Assembly (NCBI GenBank): GCA_035267185.1
Contig: DATFLY010000014.1
Location: 1 to 40,244, forward strand
Source: JAUIBE01 sp035267185
GTDB taxonomy: Bacteria; Pseudomonadota; Gammaproteobacteria; Xanthomonadales; SZUA-36
Length of the DNA stretch: 40,244 nt
Reading direction: 5' to 3'
Part shown: in pieces, positions 33,144 through 40,244 of the stretch
Numbering within the stretch: position 1 is the stretch's first letter
Layout of the letters: each line of letters begins with the position of its first letter
Notes under the pieces: generated by a model
What the model saw: the letters and a program-made list of their open reading frames with translations, nothing else
Databases searched by the model: none
Told to the model about the DNA's origin: nothing
Translations under genes and position numbers: made by a program

Positions 33144-33572
33144 ATGATGAAAAAGCCAATTTACATGATCATTCTGACTGCCATTGCGATGAGTTCTGCT
33201 GCACACGCTGAACTACCCGGCATCAGGCTGGTGGTGACCGGCGCTGACCCGGCAACCGGCACCATTGAGGCCACGGTATTTAATTCCGCCGAGGATTTTC
33301 TGAAAGAGCCGTTCCTGCAGGATTCTGGTGAAGTATCAGAAGACGGTCGCTTTGAGACCGAGTTCGTTGGTCTTGAGGAAGGTGTATACGCCATCGTGGT
33401 GGTTCACGATGCCAACGACAATGGTGTTTTTGATGCAGGCATCCTGGGCTTCGGCGGCGAATCGGTCGGCTATTCAAACAACGTGAGCAGTTGGTTCGGA
33501 AGACCTGACTTCACTGAAGCCGCATTTACCGTTGATCAGGCCGGGTTTATCGTCGAAATCAATCTCGATTGA
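33144..33572 (+). CDS. DUF2141 family secreted protein
   Basis: This 142-residue protein starts at ATG 33144 with GGAAG seven bases upstream. Residues 1-22 form a signal peptide (MIILTAIAMSSAAHA). The mature protein is one immunoglobulin-like beta domain: GTIEATVFNSAEDF, the EEGVYAIVVVHDANDNG core and GVFDAGILGFGGESVGYSNN, the DUF2141 pattern (family length 130-160). Its 3' end overlaps the next gene on the other strand by 14 bases. Its function is unknown; many members are periplasmic. A palindrome sits just upstream. Confidence 0.9.
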   Translation: MMKKPIYMIILTAIAMSSAAHAELPGIRLVVTGADPATGTIEATVFNSAEDFLKEPFLQDSGEVSEDGRFETEFVGLEEGVYAIVVVHDANDNGVFDAGILGFGGESVGYSNNVSSWFGRPDFTEAAFTVDQAGFIVEINLD

Positions 33573-34554
33573 TTGCAGAGCGCAGTTTTTGTATTTCCGG
33601 CGCCATTTGAAGGCGGTTTGACTCCGCCCTGGCCATCGCCATCCTGATCAGTTCATCCTGGGTCATCCGCTCAAACTTTGCAGGATTTGAAGCGGTTACA
33701 AACTCATCCAGCGGTTCGACGCTGCAACCCGAATCGGCGGCCACAAACATCACGATGCTGCGACGTGGCCATGACGTGGTGGGCACCCGGTGTGGCGTCG
33801 CTTTGTAGACTCCATTTGACCATCGCTCCACCATGTCCCCCAGCAGGACAGTCCATTGTCCGGGTTCGACAGGCACCTGGATCCATTTTCCGGATGGCGT
33901 CTGAACCTCGAGGCCCGGCGCATCCTGGCTGATCAGGGTGATGCATTCAAAATCGGTGTGGGCTGATATGCCTCTGCTGCGTTCATCATCTGATTGCGGG
34001 CGCGATGGATAGTTGAGGAGGCGCAAGGTGTTCAGTGCCTGGCTCGAAGCATGTTCTGCGAGAAAACCCGGGTGCTGTTTGAGCAGGCAGGAAACCAGGG
34101 GATAGAGACCATGCGCCGCTGAAATCAGCAGATCCCACTGGATTCTTACCGTGTCTCTGAAACGGGATATTTCAGGCCAGATCGAAGGCACCACCTTTTC
34201 CTGCAATTCCCCCGGCAACCTGCTCAATCGCTCCCTGGACAGAACACAATCGAATGATTCTACCCATGCAATTGTGCCTGCTTCATAAGCTGGCTCCTCA
34301 AGCATGGGCGACCATCCATTGGCGCCCGAGTTTTGGTTTCTGTGTACCGCCTGCTTGATCGGATGATTGTCGGGGAGTCCGAAAAACCCGGTCATTTTTT
34401 CAAGCAGATCACGGGTGACCCTGTCGTTCAGCCCACCCCCTTTGACGTTGAAACAACCGGCAGAAAGGCAGGCTTGCCTGATTTGCTCTACCCGCGGCTG
34501 AGCATCAAGATCGATCAGTGGTATTGAAGGGTGATCTGACACCACCTGGTTCAC
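33559..34554 (-). CDS. 2-oxoglutarate/Fe(II) oxygenase, isopenicillin-N-synthase-like
   Basis: This 331-residue enzyme has the IPNS/GA-oxidase fold. Iron ligands are H199 and D201 (AHTDFECITL) and H255 (ATPHRVP); the RxS motif is R264-S266 (PRRS). The N-terminus IPLIDLDAQ and the central LNTLRLLNYP are typical of the family. It would hydroxylate or oxidise a small molecule using O2 and 2-oxoglutarate; substrate unknown, antibiotic synthesis should not be assumed. GTG 34554 overlaps the SDR stop as GTGA, so the two genes are translationally coupled and probably act in one pathway. Its 3' end overlaps the DUF2141 gene tail-to-tail by 14 bases. Confidence 0.9.
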   Translation of the reverse strand: MNQVVSDHPSIPLIDLDAQPRVEQIRQACLSAGCFNVKGGGLNDRVTRDLLEKMTGFFGLPDNHPIKQAVHRNQNSGANGWSPMLEEPAYEAGTIAWVESFDCVLSRERLSRLPGELQEKVVPSIWPEISRFRDTVRIQWDLLISAAHGLYPLVSCLLKQHPGFLAEHASSQALNTLRLLNYPSRPQSDDERSRGISAHTDFECITLISQDAPGLEVQTPSGKWIQVPVEPGQWTVLLGDMVERWSNGVYKATPHRVPTTSWPRRSIVMFVAADSGCSVEPLDEFVTASNPAKFERMTQDELIRMAMARAESNRLQMAPEIQKLRSAINRD

Positions 34555-35231
34555 CAGTTCAGATCATGGCCACGCGCGTGGCGAAAAGTACCGGTCATTT
34601 CCGGTTCCAGTTCGACCATCCTTGCAACCAGACCATTGACTGACGCCTCAGGCGAAACCGGGCCCTTGAAGTTGGACATGTCTGTGGCTACCCAGCCGGG
34701 ATGAAGCATGAATACGCCAATGCCCCGACCCTGCAAATCAACACTGAGGCTCTTGAAAGCCATATTCACTCCGGCCTTGGAAATTCTGTATCCGTAATAC
34801 CCACCGGAGGTGTTATCAGTGATCGAACCCATGGCACTGGTGATGACGAAAATTTTTGAACCCTGCTGAAGGTTTCCAAGCAGCGCTGCCGATACCCGTA
34901 AGGGACCCATTGTATTAACCCTGAACTGGTATTCTATTGCTTCAAAATCGAGACCATCCAGAGAATCTGTCGCGAGAACGCCAGCATTATTCACCAGCCA
35001 GTCGATTTTGCGATCGCCAACCTGGCGGGCAAGCGTTGCGACACCCTCGCCGGTACCGACATCAACATTCTCGATCACTTCAACATCAAGTTCAGCGAGG
35101 TCTTTACTGGCTGATCTGCAAACTGCGATTACGCTGTTGTTGGCAAGGGACAGCTGACGCGACATTTCGAGACCAATTCCCCGATTCGCCCCGGTGACAA
35201 GTATTGTCTTGCCGGTCACTCTTTCATTCAT
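34551..35231 (-). CDS. Short-chain dehydrogenase/reductase
   Basis: This 226-residue cytoplasmic SDR has the Rossmann motif TGANRGIG near residues 14-21, the NNAG motif (LVNNAGVL) in the middle, a Ser in ITSAMGS and the catalytic YGYRISK. The C-terminus HPGWVATDMSNF matches C-factor-like SDRs. It would oxidise or reduce a carbonyl with NAD(P)H. ATG 35231 has GGAG eight bases upstream and is preferred over ATG 35237, which sits too close to it. The stop overlaps the oxygenase GTG. A divergent lipoprotein gene starts 101 bases away, with two palindromes between. Confidence 0.9.
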   Translation of the reverse strand: MNERVTGKTILVTGANRGIGLEMSRQLSLANNSVIAVCRSASKDLAELDVEVIENVDVGTGEGVATLARQVGDRKIDWLVNNAGVLATDSLDGLDFEAIEYQFRVNTMGPLRVSAALLGNLQQGSKIFVITSAMGSITDNTSGGYYGYRISKAGVNMAFKSLSVDLQGRGIGVFMLHPGWVATDMSNFKGPVSPEASVNGLVARMVELEPEMTGTFRHARGHDLNW

Positions 35232-35265
35232 TTTCATCACTCCGATTACGACCGAATGCCCAAAA

Positions 35266-35281
35266 CGTAAGTTAGCTTACG
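35266..35281. promoter_or_regulatory. Palindrome between SDR and transglutaminase genes
   Basis: CGTAAG-TTAG-CTTACG is a 6-base inverted repeat with a four-base centre, 35 bases from the SDR start and 51 from the lipoprotein start. Its spacing fits a TetR- or MarR-type operator. No regulator gene lies beside it. Confidence 0.45.
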
Positions 35282-35300
35282 CTTCAAGGGTCTTATGGTT

Positions 35301-35318
35301 TGATATGATTGAATCATA
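35301..35318 (+). promoter_or_regulatory. Extended -10 promoter overlapped by a 15-base palindrome
   Basis: TGA followed by TATGAT (35301-35309) reads as an extended -10 element; its start point would fall near 35316. TATGATT-G-AATCATA (35304-35318), a perfect 7-base inverted repeat, covers that -10. A regulator bound there would block transcription of the 35332 gene. Confidence 0.45.
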
Positions 35319-35331
35319 ACGGAACGGTGCC

Positions 35332-36486
35332 ATGCCTTCGAACAGCGTTCAATCCAAAGGCCCCATCCGGGCCAAAACACGGACCAGGGCTCTCGTAACA
35401 GCCCTGGCGACAGTATTTTTTGCCGCCTGTAGCACCACCTCTGTTCACTCTCCATCTGATGTTCGTCCCCTGGTCGGGCATGAAATTCCTGATGTTCAGT
35501 ATGATGATCTGCGCGAAATCAGCGATGAGATGAAAGCATTCGTTGATCGTCATCTGCCTGCATCCATGAGTCCCAGCGAGCGTACCTGGAAACTGGCAAT
35601 GGTTTCGGCGGATCGTTACATCCTCCAGTTCAGGTACAACCCCCTCAAAACCCTGCCCCCAGGCGATACTTTCACGACCAAGACCGGAAACTGCCTGTCC
35701 TTCTCACTAATGCTTGTGGCAATGGCACGCTACGCGGGCGTGCCAGCCAGGCTACAGGAGGTTTCAATTGAGCCTGATTATCGAAGCGTCAATGACACCT
35801 ACATCAACAGCAAACACATCAATGTCAGGCTGGGTGCAGGGCATGAAAAATTCATCGTCGATGTCAGCGGAAAAAAGATCGACGAAAACGTACGAACCCG
35901 TTTTATCAGCCAACGAGAAGCGGAAGCCCAGTACTACAACAACCTGGGTGTGAACGCATTGCTCGCCAACGAACTTCCCAGGGCCTGGGCACGATTCAGG
36001 CAGGCGTTGGTGACAGACCCGGATCCGGCATATCTCTGGTCCAACCTGGGCGTTGCTTACAGAAGAAACGGCCAGGTTGACGATGCCGAGTGGGCCTATG
36101 AAGCGGCATTGTCTTCGGATCGAAGCGACACCAGTGCGATGAGCAACCTGTTTCTGATTTACCAGCAACAGGGTCGCTGGCTTGAGGCAGCGCAACTGGA
36201 GCAAAAGGTAAAGCGCCATCGAAAACGGAATCCTTATTACCTTGCCATGCTGGCCGATGAGGCCGTGGCGAGCAGGCAATATGATGATGCGATCAACCTG
36301 TTGAAAAGGTCAATCAGGATCAATGAACAGGAATACCGGTTTCACGGAGCAATGGCGCAGGCGCAATACCTGGCAGGCCATCGTGACAAGGCGCTAAGCA
36401 GCCTGGACACAGCCCGTCAACTGGCACCCTCATCAGTTGAACTTGAACTGGACATGCCTGGCTCGGGTGCCCTTGACGACTATTAA
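35332..36486 (+). CDS. Lipoprotein with transglutaminase-like and TPR domains
   Basis: This 384-residue protein has an Arg/Thr leader and a lipobox FFAACS (Cys about residue 34), so it is membrane-anchored. Residues about 60-190 are a transglutaminase-like fold with a probable triad: C121 in TKTGNCLSFSLMLVAMAR, H162 in SKHINVRL, and D177 in FIVDVSG. Residues about 200-375 are TPR units (YYNNLGVNALLANELPRAWA, YLWSNLGVAYRRNGQVDDA, YEAALSSDRSDTSAMSNLFL and more). Such proteins may be cysteine proteases or amidases acting on envelope peptides; activity is inferred. Stop codon TAA at 36484-36486 directly abuts the stop of the next gene on the opposite strand. Confidence 0.87.
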   Translation: MPSNSVQSKGPIRAKTRTRALVTALATVFFAACSTTSVHSPSDVRPLVGHEIPDVQYDDLREISDEMKAFVDRHLPASMSPSERTWKLAMVSADRYILQFRYNPLKTLPPGDTFTTKTGNCLSFSLMLVAMARYAGVPARLQEVSIEPDYRSVNDTYINSKHINVRLGAGHEKFIVDVSGKKIDENVRTRFISQREAEAQYYNNLGVNALLANELPRAWARFRQALVTDPDPAYLWSNLGVAYRRNGQVDDAEWAYEAALSSDRSDTSAMSNLFLIYQQQGRWLEAAQLEQKVKRHRKRNPYYLAMLADEAVASRQYDDAINLLKRSIRINEQEYRFHGAMAQAQYLAGHRDKALSSLDTARQLAPSSVELELDMPGSGALDDY

Positions 36487-37527
36487 TCAGCCAGTCCTGA
36501 AACGACTCTCGGCAATCGAGTCTGCAGCTTCATTGCTGGTAATGCCACGTTCTTTTGCAGTTTCCAGAATTTTGACGCAAGTATCGTAGATTCCCCTGAC
36601 ATCATCGGCGACACCAGCGGGATCAAGTCCCTGCCATTCTGCAGCGCAGCTGACCAGCCCGCCCCCATTGGCAACATAATCAGGCAGGTATACGATCTGT
36701 TTCTCGTCCAGTAGTGCTCCGTGCCATTCCTGGTCAAGCTGGTTGTTTGCTGCCCCGACCACGAGTCTCACGGCCAACCGATTGATTGTGTCGTCATTGA
36801 TAATGCCGCCCATTGCACAGGGTGCAAATACATCTGCCTTTACATCGTATATTTCATCAGGCGGAACAATTTCCAGTTCCATTGCATCGGAAGCGCGCTG
36901 GAGCTGTTCATCATAAACGTCACAGATGGTCAGTCTGGCACCCGCTTGTGCAAGCTGCCTGCACAGATTGAAGCCAACATTACCCACGCCCTGGACTGCA
37001 ACGTGAATCCCGTCCAGTGAATCACTGCCAAAGACCTGCCTGGCACCTGCACGCATGGCGCTGAAAATCCCAAGGGCGGTCAGCGGAGCCGGGTCGCCGT
37101 ATCCACCATCTTCTTTACGTAAACAGCTGACACAATGAGTCTCGCTCTTGATCTCGCGCATATCATCAGGATTGGTACCGATGTCTTCACCCACGATGTA
37201 CCGGGCATCGAGCATTGCGATGGCCCTGCCCATGGCGTGAAGAAGCTGCGGCGTCTTGTGCTTGCGCGGATCACCAATGATCACTGACTTGCCGCCCCCC
37301 AACCCACAATCCAGCACTGCTGCCTTATAGGTCATTCCACGGGAAAGTCGCAAAACATCTCGAATTGCCGCTGCCTCATTTTCGTAAGGCCACATCCTGC
37401 AGCCCCCCAGCGAGGGGCCCAGCGTTGTGTTGTGAATCGCGATGATTGCCCTGAGGCCACTTGGTTCATCATTCACGAACAGTACTTTTTCGTGATCATC
37501 GTATTCCGGGGCTTCAAAAACGCTCAT
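36487..37527 (-). CDS. Leucine/valine-type amino acid dehydrogenase (Glu/Leu/Phe/Val family)
   Basis: This 346-residue NAD-dependent enzyme would deaminate a branched-chain amino acid to its 2-oxo acid. GMTYK has K68 and GLGGGKSVI has K80, exactly the two catalytic lysines of Bacillus leucine dehydrogenase; the nucleotide fold is GVGNVG, followed by CDVYDEQL and the NNQL segment. ATG 37527 has AGGA eight bases upstream and is preferred over the further in-frame codons to 37566. Leucine, valine or phenylalanine preference is not decidable from motifs. It shares its 118-base upstream region with the divergent secreted gene. It abuts the transglutaminase gene tail-to-tail with no gap. Confidence 0.93.
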   Translation of the reverse strand: MSVFEAPEYDDHEKVLFVNDEPSGLRAIIAIHNTTLGPSLGGCRMWPYENEAAAIRDVLRLSRGMTYKAAVLDCGLGGGKSVIIGDPRKHKTPQLLHAMGRAIAMLDARYIVGEDIGTNPDDMREIKSETHCVSCLRKEDGGYGDPAPLTALGIFSAMRAGARQVFGSDSLDGIHVAVQGVGNVGFNLCRQLAQAGARLTICDVYDEQLQRASDAMELEIVPPDEIYDVKADVFAPCAMGGIINDDTINRLAVRLVVGAANNQLDQEWHGALLDEKQIVYLPDYVANGGGLVSCAAEWQGLDPAGVADDVRGIYDTCVKILETAKERGITSNEAADSIAESRFRTG

Positions 37528-37645
37528 GAAAAATATCCTAGGCCAGAAAGTTTCCGACCGAATCATAATTCATTTTCAGAAAAATCAAAGTTGAACCGGC
37601 AAAATCACGACGTTCCGAATGCAGATGTGCTATTAATTGAACATC

Positions 37646-38515
37646 ATGATTCGATTCCCGCTTTTAGTTTTGTCTTGCGCCCTGCTTGCAACCCTTGTGC
37701 CATGTAACACCGCCTTCGCCCAGGACCGGATTGTCATCCAGGGTGGTCATAGCGGTGGCTGGTATAACCTCGACCAATCCGGCCATGGCGTCTTTGCCGA
37801 GGTGATTGATCATCCCGCATCCCCCACGGGCAAAAGGGTCGTACTTGCCTGGTATGCATTTTTTGAAGGACAACAGGTCTGGCTGCTGGCGGTTGGAGAC
37901 GTGGTTGAAAATGAGGACGGCCAGGTTGCTGTCATGACCACCTGGATTTACGAAGGAAACGGTTTCCCGCCAAACTATGATCCCGCACAGACAAACGAAA
38001 TTGTCTGGGGTGAGACCAGGTTGTACTTTCTTAATTGCAACGAGGCAGTACTGGAGTGGGATTCGATCATCAATGGCTACGGCACAGGCTTCCTCGAGGT
38101 TGAGCGACTGACAACCATTTCAGGTACCACCTGCGACCCCGACCTGGTCACCCAGCCAGGCAATGATGATCATGGCAATACCTGGCAGACTGCCACCGCA
38201 TTCACAGAGCGACTGACCTATAACGATTTTATTGAAGGGTTGCACGAGACTCGCGATGATGTGGATGTCTTCGTGTTTACTCTCAGTGACAGCCAAACGC
38301 TGGCCATTTTTACCACCGGCCCAACTGACACCGTCGGCACCCTCTACAGAATTGCCGATAACACGGAAACCGAGATTGCAATGGACGATGATTCCGGAAT
38401 CAGTAAAAATTTCTTCATGGAAGAGGATTTGCAGTCCGGGACGTACAGCATTCATGTCGAACCAGCGGAACTGGGCGTATTCGGCGGGTATCGTATATAT
38501 ATTCAGACCAACTGA
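37646..38515 (+). CDS. Secreted beta-rich protein with C-terminal pre-peptidase-like domain
   Basis: This 289-residue protein starts at ATG 37646; TTG 37637 is in frame but no Shine-Dalgarno favours either. Residues 1-24 form a signal peptide ending AFA. Residues about 30-165 contain the repeated GGWYNLDQSGHGVFAEV, AWYAFFEGQQVWLLAVGDV and GYGTGFLEVERLT blocks of a beta domain widely seen in secreted gammaproteobacterial proteins (GSWY/Gly-rich type). Residues about 185-289 resemble PPC (pre-peptidase C-terminal) domains: DVDVFVFTLSDSQTLAI, LYRIADNTETEIAMDDDSG, GTYSIHV. PPC domains are usually removed from secreted enzymes, but no catalytic domain is present. Role unknown. Confidence 0.8.
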   Translation: MIRFPLLVLSCALLATLVPCNTAFAQDRIVIQGGHSGGWYNLDQSGHGVFAEVIDHPASPTGKRVVLAWYAFFEGQQVWLLAVGDVVENEDGQVAVMTTWIYEGNGFPPNYDPAQTNEIVWGETRLYFLNCNEAVLEWDSIINGYGTGFLEVERLTTISGTTCDPDLVTQPGNDDHGNTWQTATAFTERLTYNDFIEGLHETRDDVDVFVFTLSDSQTLAIFTTGPTDTVGTLYRIADNTETEIAMDDDSGISKNFFMEEDLQSGTYSIHVEPAELGVFGGYRIYIQTN

Positions 38516-38525
38516 TGTTGGGTTT

Positions 38526-39677
38526 TTATAGCCTGTTCAGCAATGTTGCCGCACGTACCAGTGTCTCGTCTTCCTTGGCAAAACAAAACCTGATCACGCG
38601 ATCATCTGACGGGTGCTGACAGAAAACCGACACCGGGATGACTGCCACTCCGTGTTCGATGGTCAAAGTCCGTGCGAAATCCACATCATTCTCATCACTG
38701 ATTTCTGAATAATCCGCCATCTGGAAATAGGTTCCTTCGACCGGTCTCAACCTGAACTTGGAATCTTTCAGCAAATCACAAAACAGATCGCGCTTTGCCT
38801 GGTAAAAGCGCCCCAGCTCCAGGTGAAATTCAGGGCAATCCCGCATGAAATCAGCAAGCGCATGACTAAGCGGGGTATTGGTGCTGAAATTGGTGAACTG
38901 GTGAATCCGTCGAAACTCGTTCATCAGCGGCTCGGGGGCCACACAATAGCCGATACGCCAGCCGGTCACGTGATAGGTCTTTCCGAATGATGAAACAACG
39001 AAAGCACGTTCAAAAATATCCGCAAAGCGCATCAGGCTCAGATGCTCCTTTCCGTCAAAAACGATGTGTTCATAAACTTCATCTGAAATCACCAGGAAAT
39101 CGTACTGGCTCATCAAACGGCGCAGTGCATTAATGTCTTCATCGTTCAGACAGGTACCACCGGGATTGTGTGGTGAATTGATCATCAACACGCGGGTGCG
39201 GGCGTTAATGCACTCTTCCACCCGCTGCCAGTCAATCCTGAAATCAGGCGATGTCATCGGAACCCGCACCGGTACTCCGCCATTCAGAAGGATGCCGGGC
39301 ACATAGGTATCGTAAGCCGGGTCCATCACAACCACTTCGTCACCATTACTGACAACGGCAGTCAGGGCACAGTAGATCGCCTCGGTCGCACCTGGTGTCA
39401 CGGTAATTTGTGTTTCCGGATCAGGGCTACAGCCGTAAATCGTGTTGGACTTGATGGCAATCTGTTCACGCAGCTCTGTGACCCCGGGCATGGGTGCGTA
39501 CTGGTTGTGACCATGATTGAGGTGATGGCTGACCCGGTCGCGCAAGGCCTGAGGGCCTTCAAAATCAGGGTAGCCCTGGGACAAATTGATCGCCTGGTGC
39601 TTGTCTGACAAATGCGACATCACGCTGAATATCGATGCACCAAAACCAGCCAGTTTTCCGCTCTTTAAAGTTTCCAT
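38526..39677 (-). CDS. ybdL: Class I/II aminotransferase, YbdL-like (methionine aminotransferase type)
   Basis: This 383-residue PLP enzyme has K233 in SSFGKTYHVTGWRIGY as the Schiff-base lysine, NSPHNPGG as the cofactor-binding region, DEVYEHIVFD and IRFCFAKEDE near the C-terminus. This arrangement matches E. coli YbdL, which transaminates methionine, histidine and phenylalanine with 2-oxo acids. It is cytoplasmic. ATG 39677 gives a normal length; no Shine-Dalgarno is visible. It is convergent with the secreted gene (ten bases apart) and divergent from the GST (31 bases between start codons). The symbol is by similarity. Confidence 0.9.
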   Translation of the reverse strand: METLKSGKLAGFGASIFSVMSHLSDKHQAINLSQGYPDFEGPQALRDRVSHHLNHGHNQYAPMPGVTELREQIAIKSNTIYGCSPDPETQITVTPGATEAIYCALTAVVSNGDEVVVMDPAYDTYVPGILLNGGVPVRVPMTSPDFRIDWQRVEECINARTRVLMINSPHNPGGTCLNDEDINALRRLMSQYDFLVISDEVYEHIVFDGKEHLSLMRFADIFERAFVVSSFGKTYHVTGWRIGYCVAPEPLMNEFRRIHQFTNFSTNTPLSHALADFMRDCPEFHLELGRFYQAKRDLFCDLLKDSKFRLRPVEGTYFQMADYSEISDENDVDFARTLTIEHGVAVIPVSVFCQHPSDDRVIRFCFAKEDETLVRAATLLNRL

Positions 39678-39696
39678 CCGATCACGATATCACGGG

Positions 39697-39702
39697 TATA
39701 AT
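39697..39702 (+). promoter_or_regulatory. Perfect -10 hexamer six bases before the GST start
   Basis: TATAAT at 39697-39702 matches the consensus -10 exactly. The usual start point, about seven bases on, coincides with the ATG at 39709, so the transcript could be leaderless. No convincing -35 is seen 16-18 bases upstream. Confidence 0.4.
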
Positions 39703-39708
39703 CCGGGC

Positions 39709-40244
39709 ATGATCACCCTTCATCATTTGAATAATTCCCGATCACAAAGAGTGCTGTGGTTGCTCGAAGAGATCGGTGTGGATTACAAAATCAAGTTTTA
39801 TGAACGCGACGCCAAAACCATGCTCGCCCCCGAGTCGCTTAAGAAAGTTCATCCGCTTGGCAAGTCGCCGGTCATCACTGATGGCAAAACCACGATGGCA
39901 GAATCCGGCGCCATCATTGAATACCTCGCGGAAAAATACGGCGAGGGGCAATTGACACCGGCACGAGACGGTCAGAATTATCCACGCTACCGCTACTGGA
40001 TGCATTACGCCGAAGGGTCCGCAATGCCGCCGTTGTTGCTGAAACTGGTTTTCGACCAGTTGACCGGCCCCAATATGCCCCTGATCATGAAGCCGGCTGC
40101 CGGATTAATTTCCTACGGTGTCAAAAAGAAATTCATCGATCCGCAGATCAGCCTGCATCTCCAGTTCATGGAAAGTGAACTGGCGGATCGCAATTGGTTC
40201 GCCGGCGGAACCTTCTCAGCAGCAGACATCCAGATGAGTTTTCC
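39709..40244 (+). CDS. Glutathione S-transferase (3' end outside window)
   Basis: The frame is open from ATG 39709 to the right edge, giving 178 codons without a stop. Residues 1-80 form the thioredoxin-like domain: HHLNNSRSQRVLWLLEE with the likely glutathione-activating Ser, HPLGKSPVI with the conserved cis-Pro, and the AESGAIIEYL signature that binds the gamma-glutamyl group. Residues from about 90 form the helical C-domain, ending in NWFAGGTFSAADIQMSF, where the conserved N-capping box (SAADI) is present. It probably conjugates glutathione to electrophiles or acts in thiol chemistry. The last 25-30 residues are missing. Confidence 0.93.
   Translation, partial: MITLHHLNNSRSQRVLWLLEEIGVDYKIKFYERDAKTMLAPESLKKVHPLGKSPVITDGKTTMAESGAIIEYLAEKYGEGQLTPARDGQNYPRYRYWMHYAEGSAMPPLLLKLVFDQLTGPNMPLIMKPAAGLISYGVKKKFIDPQISLHLQFMESELADRNWFAGGTFSAADIQMSF

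Overview
The window looks like ordinary chromosome from a gammaproteobacterium, probably a marine heterotroph of the Wenzhouxiangella/Woeseia/Xanthomonadales kind. That placement is an inference from family content, not a phylogenetic result. The clues are an IPTL-CTERM (exosortase-sorted) surface protein, Pseudomonas/Xanthomonas-style REP palindromes with a GTAG head, an MsrPQ pair, a DUF4212 plus VC_2705-type Na+/solute symporter pair, and many secreted proteins with Sec, Tat or lipoprotein signals. I see no phage, plasmid, IS, CRISPR, tRNA or rRNA. The genome is compact: several gene pairs overlap or abut, and no gene-free stretch exceeds 300 bases.

Layout. 1-5190: a partial secreted PQQ-type sugar dehydrogenase with an N-terminal DNRLRE domain, divergent from a Tat-exported DUF1800/DUF1501 pair. 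5191-5433: an intergenic block with three REP hairpins. 5434-10449: an acyl-CoA dehydrogenase, a terminator, a 925-residue IPTL-CTERM surface protein and a secreted protein ending in two dockerin/EF-hand-like loops. 10739-13950: adenosine deaminase head-to-head with a cysteine synthase fused to a glutaredoxin, then a TPR/peptidoglycan-binding protein. 14103-16350: a SEC-C plus prolyl-4-hydroxylase-like oxygenase and a periplasmic metallo-beta-lactamase-fold hydrolase. 16543-23543: two divergent, paralogous, ~1,080-1,100-residue sortilin/BNR-repeat exported proteins with a small secreted protein gene between them. 23521-26013: msrP, msrQ and a haloalkane-dehalogenase-like hydrolase in one operon. 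26289-30666: a lipoprotein M3 peptidase divergent from the symporter pair. 30686-33572: a secreted TPR protein divergent from a deoxynucleoside kinase, then a DUF2141 protein. 33559-40244: an SDR and an IPNS-like oxygenase (coupled), a lipoprotein transglutaminase/TPR protein, a leucine-dehydrogenase-type enzyme, a secreted beta-rich protein, a YbdL-like aminotransferase, and a GST cut by the right edge.

How the genes work together. Most of the capacity concerns the cell envelope and amino-acid or peptide use: M3 peptidase, sortilin-like proteins, leucine dehydrogenase, aminotransferase and symporter. A second theme is thiol and redox maintenance: MsrPQ, cysteine synthase-glutaredoxin and GST. 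No single multi-gene novel system is obvious. The best candidates for something under-described are the cysteine synthase-glutaredoxin fusion, the SEC-C oxygenase, the sortilin-like divergent trio and several clean palindromes in short promoters.
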